Origin: Candidatus Babeliaceae bacterium
GTDB taxonomy: Bacteria; Babelota; Babeliae; Babelales; Babelaceae
NCBI GenBank assembly: GCA_007116155.1
Contig: SKJC01000002.1
Span: 186,001-250,000 of the forward strand
DNA length: 64,000 nucleotides
Direction of reading: 5' to 3'
The notes beneath the pieces were generated by a model that had not been told where the DNA came from, ran no database searches, and saw only the letters and a list, made by a program, of their open reading frames with translations. Of this stretch, positions 54,778-63,615 are shown in pieces; position 1 is the first letter of the stretch; each line of letters opens with the position of its first letter. The translations under genes and the position numbers were made by a program.

Positions 54778-56013
54778 ATGAACACGCTTGTCCTGTTAAA
54801 GACATCAGTAATGATCTTCTTTAAACATCCCGTTCGATCCTTCTTAACCATTCTTGGCGTAGCCATTGGAATTGCATCAATTATTGCAACATTTTCCATT
54901 GGCCGAGGCGCAGAAATGCGTATTCGTTCACAAATCATGGGCATGGGTGAAAACGCCGCCTATATTATTCCGGGAAACGTCTTTGAACGAGGCAAAATCC
55001 GCGCAACGGTTGGAACAAATCCAAGATTAACAAAAACCGATGTTTATGCCCTTAAAGAACAGCTCCCTTCTCTCGAGGCTATAACCGGAGGGTTTGATAT
55101 TTTACAGCCAATTGTCTACAGAACGGCAAGTGCTCAAGATCGTATTTTCGGGGCTAATCCTGAATTAATAACCGTTATTCAAGAACGCAAAATCGCCCAA
55201 GGCCAAATTTTCAACGATTATCATCGCAAACACGGGCTTACCGTTATTGTGCTTGGCTCAGAGTTGGCAAATATCCTGTTTAAAGATGAAGACCCTATTG
55301 GCAAAACAATTCGTGTCGGGCGAACACCTTTTACCGTAATAGGCGTCCTGGAGCCTCGAGATAACTACTGGGGGACTGATGACCCTAATAAAAAGGGCTT
55401 TATCCCAGATACAACCGCTCAAAAATACTTTAAAAAAGAAGGTAAAACCCTACAAGATGTTGATTTTATAACTATAAAAATAGGAAAAGAAAAACATTCT
55501 GGCGAAACACTACGCAAAGTTATGCGTATTTTACGACAGACGCATAATATTCGCCCCGGGGACACAGATGACTTTACCATTTTCGACCAACAGTCTATTG
55601 CAAAATCTGCTGCTACCGCTTCCGATATTATCCAATTATTTGGCCTTATAGCCGCATCTATTTCTCTACTTGTTGGCGGGATAGGCATAATGAATATCAT
55701 GCTTGTATCCGTCCAGGAACGCACGCGCGAAATTGGTATTCGATTAGCACTGGGTGCAACACAAGGCATTATCCAAGCACAATTTTTAATTGAATCAGCC
55801 ACTCTATGCTTTATAGGAGGGATTATCGGTATTTTATCTGGATTAGGCATTAGCGCGCTCTTAAGCAGCCTAACCAACCTGCCTGGATTTATTGAAATCG
55901 AACCTATTGTTGTTGCCCTTATAATAACTATTATTATTGGCCTAATATTTGGCTACTATCCTGCAAAAAAAGCTTCTCGTATGGATCCTGTTAAAGCTCT
56001 ATACAACCTCTAA
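54778..56013 (+). CDS. MacB-like ABC transporter permease (FtsX fold)
   Basis: The 411-residue protein has a first membrane helix (about 15-42, RSFLTILGVAIGIASIIATFSIG), a MacB-type periplasmic domain (about 45-270) and three C-terminal helices. These include GGIGIMNIMLVSVQERTREIGIRLALGAT and a final YYPAKKASRMDPVKAL. It lacks its own ATPase, unlike E. coli MacB, and the ATPase is the next gene. Such systems act as mechanotransmission pumps for lipoproteins, peptides or toxins. Confidence 0.9.
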   Translation: MNTLVLLKTSVMIFFKHPVRSFLTILGVAIGIASIIATFSIGRGAEMRIRSQIMGMGENAAYIIPGNVFERGKIRATVGTNPRLTKTDVYALKEQLPSLEAITGGFDILQPIVYRTASAQDRIFGANPELITVIQERKIAQGQIFNDYHRKHGLTVIVLGSELANILFKDEDPIGKTIRVGRTPFTVIGVLEPRDNYWGTDDPNKKGFIPDTTAQKYFKKEGKTLQDVDFITIKIGKEKHSGETLRKVMRILRQTHNIRPGDTDDFTIFDQQSIAKSAATASDIIQLFGLIAASISLLVGGIGIMNIMLVSVQERTREIGIRLALGATQGIIQAQFLIESATLCFIGGIIGILSGLGISALLSSLTNLPGFIEIEPIVVALIITIIIGLIFGYYPAKKASRMDPVKALYNL

Positions 56014-56027
56014 TAAAGGACTCCCAG

Positions 56028-56699
56028 ATGGAACTTTTTCGTACTGAAAATGTAACAAAAAACTTTAACAATGAGACTAATGAACCAATTGCTGTATTAA
56101 AAGACGTTTCTCTTTCTGTAAACAAAGGTGAATTTCTTTCTATTATCGGCAAGTCAGGATCAGGGAAAACTACGCTGATGAATATCTTAGGCTGTTTAGA
56201 TCGGCCAAGCAGCGGCTCCTATTTCTTCGAAAATGAAAATGTATCTGAAAAAACGGCAAATCAACTAGCACTTATTCGCAATCAAAAAATTGGTTTTATC
56301 TTCCAAACATTTAATCTACTAGATGACTCTTCAGCGCTTGAAAATGTTGCCTTGCCCTTATTATACGCCAAGATACCAGTTATCGAAGCACAAAAAAGAG
56401 CAGAAGAAGAACTTGTTCGCTTAGGCCTGGAAGACCGCCTACACTATCTCCCCAATCGACTATCAGGTGGTCAACGACAACGAGTTGCTATTGCTCGAGC
56501 ATTAATTAATAGACCAACACTAATTTTAGCCGACGAACCGACAGGGAATTTAGATTCAAAAACCGGAAAACAAACTATAGATATTTTCCGCGAACTAAAT
56601 TCATCTCTAAATATTTCGTTCATTATTGTCACACATGATCAAGAGATAGCGAAACAGACAGATCGAATAATAACCATTGTCGACGGCCGCATTACCTAA
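56028..56699 (+). CDS. MacB/LolD-type ABC transporter ATPase
   Basis: The 223-residue ATPase has Walker A GKSGSGKTT (about 42-50), the Q-loop in FQTFNLLDD, the signature LSGGQRQRVAIARAL (about 144) and Walker B LILADEPTGNLD (about 166). It powers the FtsX-type permease encoded 14 nt upstream. It ends the export operon and is convergent with trmH (8 nt gap, no terminator seen). Confidence 0.93.
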   Translation: MELFRTENVTKNFNNETNEPIAVLKDVSLSVNKGEFLSIIGKSGSGKTTLMNILGCLDRPSSGSYFFENENVSEKTANQLALIRNQKIGFIFQTFNLLDDSSALENVALPLLYAKIPVIEAQKRAEEELVRLGLEDRLHYLPNRLSGGQRQRVAIARALINRPTLILADEPTGNLDSKTGKQTIDIFRELNSSLNISFIIVTHDQEIAKQTDRIITIVDGRIT

Positions 56700-56707
56700 C
56701 TATGGGG

Positions 56708-57391
56708 TCATAAAGACAAAAAATCTCGCTCTAAACAATCAGAGCCGCGAACCAATGTTCGTAACCACTCTAAACGAATAGCTGATTTTTCTAACTCAGA
56801 AAGCCGCCAATTAATTTGTGATGAGGACCGGACCCTATGAACTAGATCATAACAACACAAGGCAATTGTTACTGATACGTTAAAACTCTCGGTAAAGCCA
56901 TGCATTGGTATATATACATGACCATCAGCATGTTCTTGAGCATATAAAGAAACACCTCGCTCTTCAGAGCCAAAAACTAACGCTATTTTTTTATCAAGGG
57001 GAACTTTCGCCAAGGGTATATCATGCACATGAGGTGATGTAACAAAAATTCGATATCCTTGTGCTCGCAAATCACTAAAACAATCTTCTGTATTATTATG
57101 TCCCGGGTTGGCATACCGCTTCATAGAAACCCAGTTCGAAGACCCTTTGCTAACCCCTAAATTCGGAGCAAAACGATTCTGCTGCTCAACAACATACACA
57201 TCCTGCAAACCAAAACATTCAATAGATCGAATTGCCGCACTCATGTTATGAGGTTGATTTAAATCTTCCAAAACAGGAACGATATACTTAGTCCGTTCTT
57301 GAAGTATTTGTTCAAGTTTTTCTCGGCGAGATGGGGTAATAAACTGACACAAGTGTTCAGCTAATTCATTCTGTATTGCTAGATCCATCAA
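56708..57391 (-). CDS. trmH: TrmH-type RNA 2'-O-methyltransferase (SPOUT)
   Basis: The 227-residue protein has the SpoU motifs LNQPHNMSAAIRSIECFG (Asn49, Arg55), LVFGSEERGVS and IPMHGFTESFNVSVTIALC. A C-terminal helical extension resembles TrmH, which makes Gm18 in tRNA. Assignment to tRNA rather than rRNA rests on overall length and the C-terminal tail. It lies 14 nt downstream of the VTT gene and in the same direction. Confidence 0.82.
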   Translation of the reverse strand: MMDLAIQNELAEHLCQFITPSRREKLEQILQERTKYIVPVLEDLNQPHNMSAAIRSIECFGLQDVYVVEQQNRFAPNLGVSKGSSNWVSMKRYANPGHNNTEDCFSDLRAQGYRIFVTSPHVHDIPLAKVPLDKKIALVFGSEERGVSLYAQEHADGHVYIPMHGFTESFNVSVTIALCCYDLVHRVRSSSQINWRLSELEKSAIRLEWLRTLVRGSDCLERDFLSL

Positions 57392-57405
57392 CTCTCCTCA
57401 TGGCT

Positions 57406-58113
57406 TCATCCTTGTATTTTATCTGAGCATACGTTGTTTTTACTATAGCATAGGCCGATATTTTTCAGTAAAAAAAACAATAAAAAAGATAGGATGCCAA
57501 ATAGAGAAAGAAGAATCATTATTGATGAAAAATCAAGAGAAAAAGTTGTAGAAGAAGCTCCTAGTAAGGTGAGTGAAAAAAGTAATGGCGCCATTCCAAA
57601 AAATGTAGTTAGCACGAAATTCCAAAAATGAATCGGCGTAAATGCTGCCGCTATATTAACAAAAGAAAAAGGAATCATAGGAACCATACGTACAAAAAAT
57701 AAAAAAGCCGAACCATACATATTCCAGAGCTTATTGAAACGAATAAATTTATCTTTATACAAGGTTTGAAAATAAGATCCCACGAAATAGCGAATCGCTA
57801 AAAAAGCAAGCATTGCGCCCAAAAGCATGCTCATCATGGTCAAGATAAAACCCGTTAAAAATCCAAAATAACGCCCGGCAAAAAAAGCCAAAATAGAGGC
57901 CAAGGGAAGCGCAAAAATGCTGTCTAATGTATAGACAACTACATACCAAAAAGCACAAACATAAAAACGCTCCGCAACTGCCCGGCCTATATACGTTTCA
58001 AATTCAGCAAGCACAGAAAGAAGATATACACGATGCACAAGGGAAAAAAAACCAACACTTACAACTAACCCCAACAATAGGGCCAATCGAATACAAAAAT
58101 TTCGTTTATTCAT
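57406..58113 (-). CDS. VTT-domain (TVP38/TMEM64-like) membrane protein
   Basis: The 235-residue protein has about six hydrophobic segments and a VTT/SNARE-associated domain (FALPLASILAFFAGRYFGFLTGFILTMMSMLLGAMLAFLAIRYF, then FVRMVPMIPFSFVNIAAAF). Family members include lipid scramblase-like proteins of the DedA superfamily. The substrate is unknown. It is divergent from the secreted protein gene at 58184. Confidence 0.78.
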   Translation of the reverse strand: MNKRNFCIRLALLLGLVVSVGFFSLVHRVYLLSVLAEFETYIGRAVAERFYVCAFWYVVVYTLDSIFALPLASILAFFAGRYFGFLTGFILTMMSMLLGAMLAFLAIRYFVGSYFQTLYKDKFIRFNKLWNMYGSAFLFFVRMVPMIPFSFVNIAAAFTPIHFWNFVLTTFFGMAPLLFSLTLLGASSTTFSLDFSSIMILLSLFGILSFLLFFLLKNIGLCYSKNNVCSDKIQG

Positions 58114-58183
58114 AAAAACTTTCTCTCAATAAACATTTTCAGTAAGCTATATCAACGCTATCAAACTCACGCTAGGAGTTATT

Positions 58184-58927
58184 ATGCTTCCCTATGAAAA
58201 AATAAAAAATCTATCGATTTGTTTACTGATCATGGCTGCTGGAACAATCTACGGGGATTGGGGACCCAATACAAATAGAGGGAATAATAATAACATTAAC
58301 AACAATAATGTCTTAGTAAATTTCTCCATAATTCCTGAGTTTATGGAAGCTGCATACCACCGATTTCACGATCAAACAAAAAATTTCACTAACAATCTTC
58401 AAGCTTCTTTTTCACTATTAACCCAAATTAGTACAGATCTTGCACTACTCCACAAGTGGAAATTACTATTTCTAGCAGCAGCAGGAAGTTATGGCTACAT
58501 AGTCCGCTACAATACTACCTTAAAAAATTACCTCTTAGATACCTCTCGTTGGTATCTTTGGACTATTCAAAATATCGGCCAAGCAGGCTTTACTGAAGAA
58601 AATTTTAATCGCATCAGCCAAGAACTTATACGAGAAATTCAAGGACGATACTTTGATCAACAAACACCAGAAGACTTTGTTACACCCTTAATAAGATTCC
58701 TAAAAGAGATCAACCTAGAAATTTATTACTTGCAACAATATCAACGTATTAATAGATTTGCAGAGAAGACAGGAGTACACACCTACATCTTTTTTGATAC
58801 AGAAATTAATGAACGAACAAAACTCTGGTTACATTATGCCGAATTGCTAAAAAGTATATTTTTACGCTGGATGGCTGATTTTAAAATGCAGCAACAAATA
58901 CACCGCACTTTTATTGCCTCACTATAA
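58184..58927 (+). CDS. secreted protein of unknown function, Asn-rich segment
   Basis: The 247-residue protein has a signal peptide (about 10-23, LSICLLIMAAGTIYG) followed by an asparagine-rich stretch (NTNRGNNNNINNNNV, about 28-42). The rest is helical and rich in aromatic residues (WKLLFLAAAGSYGYIVRYN, LWHYAELLKSIFLRWM in part). AGGAG precedes the ATG. No family recognised. Its stop overlaps the convergent MCE gene by 6 nt. Confidence 0.6.
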   Translation: MLPYEKIKNLSICLLIMAAGTIYGDWGPNTNRGNNNNINNNNVLVNFSIIPEFMEAAYHRFHDQTKNFTNNLQASFSLLTQISTDLALLHKWKLLFLAAAGSYGYIVRYNTTLKNYLLDTSRWYLWTIQNIGQAGFTEENFNRISQELIREIQGRYFDQQTPEDFVTPLIRFLKEINLEIYYLQQYQRINRFAEKTGVHTYIFFDTEINERTKLWLHYAELLKSIFLRWMADFKMQQQIHRTFIASL

Positions 58928-60475
58928 AGCCGGAAGACTCAGTTTCGAAGCATAATATTTAACATCATCATCAGAAAACTGAATACCGACTCCAAAGAAT
59001 GCATTTTTATTTGTTCGACTTACAAAATCATCCGCTCCAAATGTAAAGCAGAGCGTATTAGCAAAAAATACTTTATTCAACCATTTCAAATGCATGCGAT
59101 CGTCATTTATTCGGTTGCGCCCGCGCAAATCATAGGCTTCTAAGGTAGTTATCCATCGAACCAGATCAGAGCCAAGTGGAATATCAAAATCAACACCAAC
59201 TCCAAATGAATTTTCAAACAAACCACCACGGAACGTTACATAATTATATCGTTTACCAAATTGCAAATTATAACGGATGGTATCAAGCTTGCGCTCTTCT
59301 GTTTCTTTTAAAGATGCATAACGCAACTTATCTCTACCCTCTAACTGTTCTTCCCATGGATAAATCGGCTTACCGCAATGATCATACCAGAAACGATATT
59401 TTTGCTTGCGCTCAATAGAGCCATTATATGAACCAACAATACCTAAAAGATAAAAATAATCTTCTGTCGGATGCAGACAAACATTAAAGATCCCTTTTGA
59501 ATCCTCAATACCAAGGCGATCATGTATCTGTGCCATATTTCCTACACCACACATAGATTCACTATGCGCATCAAAAGAAACAGCCAAGCGATCAACTTTA
59601 TTTAGATAGCGTCGCACATCCTGTACGGCTGAACGAACCTCTCGCCCCATGTCCTTATCCGAGATCAATGAGCCTAATACACCCTCAGCTTTATTAAGTT
59701 TCCCAACCATAGTCTCCACAGGACCTGCAACATTTTCAAACGTACCGCTCAACGAACTAATATTTTCAGTAAAGATATTCAAACTTTCACGTAAATCACG
59801 CGTTGTCTGAGGCAATTCTTGTTTTAAATCACTCACCATTGAACCAAGATCCGATACCACTGAATCTATCGTGCTGCTATTTTTTTGCACAACTGACTCG
59901 AGTGATTCAGCTAAGCGAGAAACAGACTCAACGCCGCGATTAAAACCATTAACGGCGCTTTCTATACGCAAAAGACCTTCTTCACCGCCCAGCGCCGCTT
60001 CCAAAGAAACAGAAACCTTCGATAAACTTTTTGCCACCAACTGAACTTCATCTAAAATAGAATCAATTGAAGCAGTTTCACGAGACGGCTTGTGTAAAAA
60101 CCCCCCTGGAGAGATTGTTGCCAACTCGGGAGTCCCGGGAGCAACTTCCACAAATTTTGTTCCTAAAAGGCCATCTTGACGGACTAACGCATACGCATCC
60201 ACATGTAATACAAAGGTGCCCAAGATCATTATTCGGGCCTGAACACTGCGAGCATCCGGAGCAAGATCAAGTCGATCAACCCAGCCAACAGTAACGCCAG
60301 CAATTTTAACTTCTGATTTTACACTTAATCCAGCTGCATCGTTAAAATAGACGTAATACGATTTATAACGACCTGAATCAAGCCTCCAAACACCAATTTG
60401 AAAACTCATATACAAGAAGATACCAACCGCGACCAGGATAAATAGACCAACTGAAGTCTCTGTCTTGATGCGCAC
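58922..60475 (-). CDS. MCE-domain (MlaD-like) protein with long C-terminal beta region
   Basis: The 517-residue protein has an N-terminal membrane helix (about 10-28), one MCE domain (about 35-115, FNDAAGLSVKSEVKIAGVTVGWV, then GLLGTKFVEVAPG) and a coiled region (about 130-300). The C-terminal 200 residues are beta-rich (YNLQFGKRYNYVTFRGGLFENSFGVGVDFDIPLG). MCE proteins shuttle phospholipids between membranes. Permease and ATPase partners (MlaE/F) are not adjacent. It lies 16 nt after the GspK-like gene, probably on the same transcript. Confidence 0.82.
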   Translation of the reverse strand: MRIKTETSVGLFILVAVGIFLYMSFQIGVWRLDSGRYKSYYVYFNDAAGLSVKSEVKIAGVTVGWVDRLDLAPDARSVQARIMILGTFVLHVDAYALVRQDGLLGTKFVEVAPGTPELATISPGGFLHKPSRETASIDSILDEVQLVAKSLSKVSVSLEAALGGEEGLLRIESAVNGFNRGVESVSRLAESLESVVQKNSSTIDSVVSDLGSMVSDLKQELPQTTRDLRESLNIFTENISSLSGTFENVAGPVETMVGKLNKAEGVLGSLISDKDMGREVRSAVQDVRRYLNKVDRLAVSFDAHSESMCGVGNMAQIHDRLGIEDSKGIFNVCLHPTEDYFYLLGIVGSYNGSIERKQKYRFWYDHCGKPIYPWEEQLEGRDKLRYASLKETEERKLDTIRYNLQFGKRYNYVTFRGGLFENSFGVGVDFDIPLGSDLVRWITTLEAYDLRGRNRINDDRMHLKWLNKVFFANTLCFTFGADDFVSRTNKNAFFGVGIQFSDDDVKYYASKLSLPAL

Positions 60476-60491
60476 AAAAAGCTCCTTGTAG

Positions 60492-61541
60492 CTAAATCCA
60501 ATATAACCGTGTTACTGTATACACGTACGATGAATCAACACCTTGATACAATCGCAAAATCGCATAAACACCTTGCGTCACTCCCCCCACCACCCCATAG
60601 GATACCACAGAAACAAAACTCGCTCTACTGCTCTTCTCAAGTGCTTCACCAGCGTCTAACCCCAACTTACTTATATCAGACCAGCTCTTTTTAAAGGGCT
60701 TTCCAACAAGATTATTCCACTGCTGATTCCATATAACAGGCTTATTTCCTAATCTCTTCAACAAATCTTTTGCAACTTCAGCACGCTCTTTTTCATCAAC
60801 CGGCCAAGGTGCCAATCCCAAAACCTGCATCATACCAGAACTAAAATGTAGTGGCCAAAGCTGCAAGCCCTTTTGAACAATAGGCGCCATAACAAAAAAA
60901 TCAGAAAGCGCTAATGGCGTATCTATAGAGCCACCTTCCCCGAAAGACGGAAGGGGAGGAAAGAGCGTAATACGCTCCGATTTAACTGATTCTAAAGAGA
61001 ACATCTCTGACATATCAACTAACGGTTCTTTACGCTCCTTTAAAAGGGCTTGCAATGTTTCATAAAACTTTTCAAAACCGATGCCCTTAGCTATCTCATC
61101 AAAAGCTTTAAAAAAAGAACCTGCAAAAGAAGTCGTGCCTGCTGAAACTTTTGGCAATGTAAATACTTTTTTATCAGAATTATAAAATGCATTCAGATTA
61201 ATTTTCCCATCTTCAGGCTGAACGCGTAACACTATTTTTTCATTTTGCGTATCATCATTTCCCATTACGGGAAGCACAATCCACCGATCATAATTTTCTA
61301 ATAACCAGCGACTGTTTTGTTCCAACGCTTCCTTTTCATTCTTGCCAGACAGCCGGCTTACAACTAAATCAACTCCACTCAATGCCGCTAAACGTGCACG
61401 CTCACGCGATAACAGAAACCGCTTTTCTTTAAGAACACCATATACACGTAGCGCAACGGATCCGATCAAAGTTACCCCAACCGACAACATCATGATCGTA
61501 AAAATTAAAATAAATCCCGGTTGACGCGATCGCAAAACCAT
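60492..61541 (-). CDS. gspK: GspK-like minor pseudopilin
   Basis: The 349-residue protein starts MVLRSRQPGFILIFTIMMLSVGV, a prepilin-like hydrophobic helix without Glu at +5, as known for GspK. It has the family hallmark DGKINLNAF and a large periplasmic domain. It is predicted to cap the type II pseudopilus. It is 3 nt from the gspJ stop and 16 nt before the MCE gene. Confidence 0.78.
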   Translation of the reverse strand: MVLRSRQPGFILIFTIMMLSVGVTLIGSVALRVYGVLKEKRFLLSRERARLAALSGVDLVVSRLSGKNEKEALEQNSRWLLENYDRWIVLPVMGNDDTQNEKIVLRVQPEDGKINLNAFYNSDKKVFTLPKVSAGTTSFAGSFFKAFDEIAKGIGFEKFYETLQALLKERKEPLVDMSEMFSLESVKSERITLFPPLPSFGEGGSIDTPLALSDFFVMAPIVQKGLQLWPLHFSSGMMQVLGLAPWPVDEKERAEVAKDLLKRLGNKPVIWNQQWNNLVGKPFKKSWSDISKLGLDAGEALEKSSRASFVSVVSYGVVGGVTQGVYAILRLYQGVDSSYVYTVTRLYWI

Positions 61542-61544
61542 AGA

Positions 61545-62582
61545 CTAAACCCTTCCTCCTTGCTGCCTAGAAACACTACCAGCATTTTCTTTGCCTTGAC
61601 CAGACAACCTTTTTAAACTCGCCGAATCTTTGTTATTAAGAAAGGAATTAGAATTATCAGCCGGTGAATTCTGATTTTTTTGTTGCCCACCAACCCTGGC
61701 ACGCAGAAGCTCCATTTGCGCTAGGACATCCAGCGATGCAACAAGAGAAACAGAAGAAACACATGGCCAGGAACCCTCAACGCCCGACTTTTGCCATACT
61801 GCATCTAATTCAATAGCCAATGGCAATAGCGAGACATATGCTTCACTAGCAACATCAAACTCCCAGGAATCAAGCGTAGTCGTTGGCAAAGCCCGTATTT
61901 CCGTTTTCTCAAGGTCCCCTTTTTTTACCGCGCCTGATTCTTCAGCCGTTGAAGTTGAAGGCGCAATTAAACGAACAATACATGATCGAAGACCCCGGGC
62001 AAGAACGAAAGAATTTTTTAACAAGACCGCAGGATCCTCCTCAAAAAGATCCTCTGTCTCTGCTCTTTTAACAAGATATGAACTAATATCTTCAGACTCA
62101 GGCTCAATAGAATACACAACACGAACTAACCGCTTATTGGACCGTTGAAACAGAGGGCGCGCACTCGTTGTTATACACGAGAGAATAATTGAAGCATCCT
62201 GTTTTTTGCAAAAAAATGGCTGCACCTTATCCCAGTCTATAGACGCTTCTTTTTTCTTATCAGGTGATTCGGGAGATTTCTCTGATTGCAGTTTTTCTTG
62301 TTTTTCACCTTCTGGCACCTCCCCCTCATTACCCCGTTTTTTACTTTTTAATTTCTTGGCAATTTGCTCATAAATGGGCTCTGGTACAAGTATCGCTGAA
62401 AAATCCCGCTCCATTTGATGCAATAAAATCGGCACCGTATGCATATACGCAAGCTCAGCATCAATACGCCTTGTTAATCGAAACAAACTTCCCTGAACCT
62501 GAAACAACATAAGCACTAATAAAGATGAAATAAGCAATCCAAAGCTAATTTCAATGAAGGTAAACCCAGAATTTTTTATCAT
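61545..62582 (-). CDS. gspJ: GspJ-like minor pseudopilin
   Basis: The 345-residue protein begins with prepilin motif SGFTFIEISFGLLISSLLVLML, cleaved after Gly6. The globular part contains a lysine/glutamate-rich insertion (about 75-110). The C-terminal tail (about 290-345) is low complexity, rich in Asn, Ser and Gln, and makes the protein much longer than E. coli-type GspJ. It overlaps gspI by 4 nt (ATGA). Confidence 0.72.
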   Translation of the reverse strand: MIKNSGFTFIEISFGLLISSLLVLMLFQVQGSLFRLTRRIDAELAYMHTVPILLHQMERDFSAILVPEPIYEQIAKKLKSKKRGNEGEVPEGEKQEKLQSEKSPESPDKKKEASIDWDKVQPFFCKKQDASIILSCITTSARPLFQRSNKRLVRVVYSIEPESEDISSYLVKRAETEDLFEEDPAVLLKNSFVLARGLRSCIVRLIAPSTSTAEESGAVKKGDLEKTEIRALPTTTLDSWEFDVASEAYVSLLPLAIELDAVWQKSGVEGSWPCVSSVSLVASLDVLAQMELLRARVGGQQKNQNSPADNSNSFLNNKDSASLKRLSGQGKENAGSVSRQQGGRV

Positions 62583-63103
62583 CTAAGCCTCCCTGAAGCC
62601 ACCTGCGAATTTCCAGCCGGCTTTGCTCGCTGAGGCAATCCACCTATATTCGATGAAGAAGATTTCGTGGCAGCGGATTTTGAATTCTGTTTTTCTAACT
62701 TCGGAGCAACGTAGGATCGCGTCGGAATTGTTTCAAAAAGAGGGGCTACATCATCTACGGCGGCAAATGGACGAACTTGCACATATTGAACGTTTCCAAA
62801 CAATGCAAACGGACCACCCTCAGGCAACTCCTTCACCAAAAAAGTAAACCGCTCAAAATCTTCTTCTTTTCCACTAATAATGCGTTCTTCAGAAGCTTCT
62901 TTTTTTAACACAAAGGACGCATTGCGCGCCGCAACACCATATGCAGCACGCGCATTAAAGAACGTAGCAACATCCCCAACTGCCCGCTGCATTGCTTGCG
63001 CAATAGAACCTTGCGAAATAATAACAGCCGTCCCTAGCAATGAAAAAATGAGCAACGCGCCCATAATTTCAAGAAAGGTAAAACCATTCATCACTAACTT
63101 CAT
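62579..63103 (-). CDS. gspI: GspI-like minor pseudopilin
   Basis: The 174-residue protein has prepilin motif NGFTFLEIMGALLIFSLLG. Its start is fixed by a 4 nt ATGA overlap with gspH. The tail (about 140-174) is low complexity (KQNSKSAATKSSSSNIGG), like the gspJ tail. Assignment to GspI is by position between gspH and gspJ. Confidence 0.65.
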   Translation of the reverse strand: MKLVMNGFTFLEIMGALLIFSLLGTAVIISQGSIAQAMQRAVGDVATFFNARAAYGVAARNASFVLKKEASEERIISGKEEDFERFTFLVKELPEGGPFALFGNVQYVQVRPFAAVDDVAPLFETIPTRSYVAPKLEKQNSKSAATKSSSSNIGGLPQRAKPAGNSQVASGRLR

Positions 63104-63615
63104 ACATCTTCTTTTTGTTCAAATTGCCCAGAAAAAGGATTTAACTCGTAAATCGACTCAGTTTCATCTGCATCACTACCTAAGCGCAAAGTTACTGCCT
63201 GTACATTGCCATCCTGATCAACAAAGAACCAACTTTGCGTTGTTCGCGAATCAACCTCCGATTGTCCATCAACAAATAACGATTTTACCACCAAGGCCTC
63301 AGGTAAAAATATCTGCTGATCTTGTCGGACAAATTTTTCAGTAGCAATATTTTTCAAAAATCCCTTTTTCTCCGCGCGCTCCACAAAAACTTCATGCTTT
63401 AAAATGTCAAAAACAACTTTGTGTACTAATTCTATTTCACGAGCCTGCGCTCGCACCTGCTGCACAAGATTTTGTAATTGAGCTACAAAAGTTCCCCGAA
63501 TATCGCGCTCTTGAGAGCGAAATAATCGAGGAACCATAATACCTGAAAAAATACTCAAAACCAGAAGGCCGAGCAATATTTCAATAAAGGTAATACCCTT
63601 AGTCTTCAAAAGCAC
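63100..63615 (-). CDS. gspH: GspH-like minor pseudopilin
   Basis: The 171-residue protein starts at GTG overlapping gspG by 17 nt. It has the prepilin helix KGITFIEILLGLLVLSIFSGIMVPRL and a GspH/FimT-like domain (TFVAQLQNLVQQVRAQAREIELVHKVVF). Ile replaces the usual Phe of GFTLIE, as in the neighbouring GspG. Confidence 0.72.
   Translation of the reverse strand: MLLKTKGITFIEILLGLLVLSIFSGIMVPRLFRSQERDIRGTFVAQLQNLVQQVRAQAREIELVHKVVFDILKHEVFVERAEKKGFLKNIATEKFVRQDQQIFLPEALVVKSLFVDGQSEVDSRTTQSWFFVDQDGNVQAVTLRLGSDADETESIYELNPFSGQFEQKEDV

Noticed and set aside
58140-58175. Promoter-like TTTTCA-17-TATCAA before the secreted protein gene
   Set aside because: Both boxes are weak, and the nearby TAGGAG is the ribosome binding site rather than a -10.
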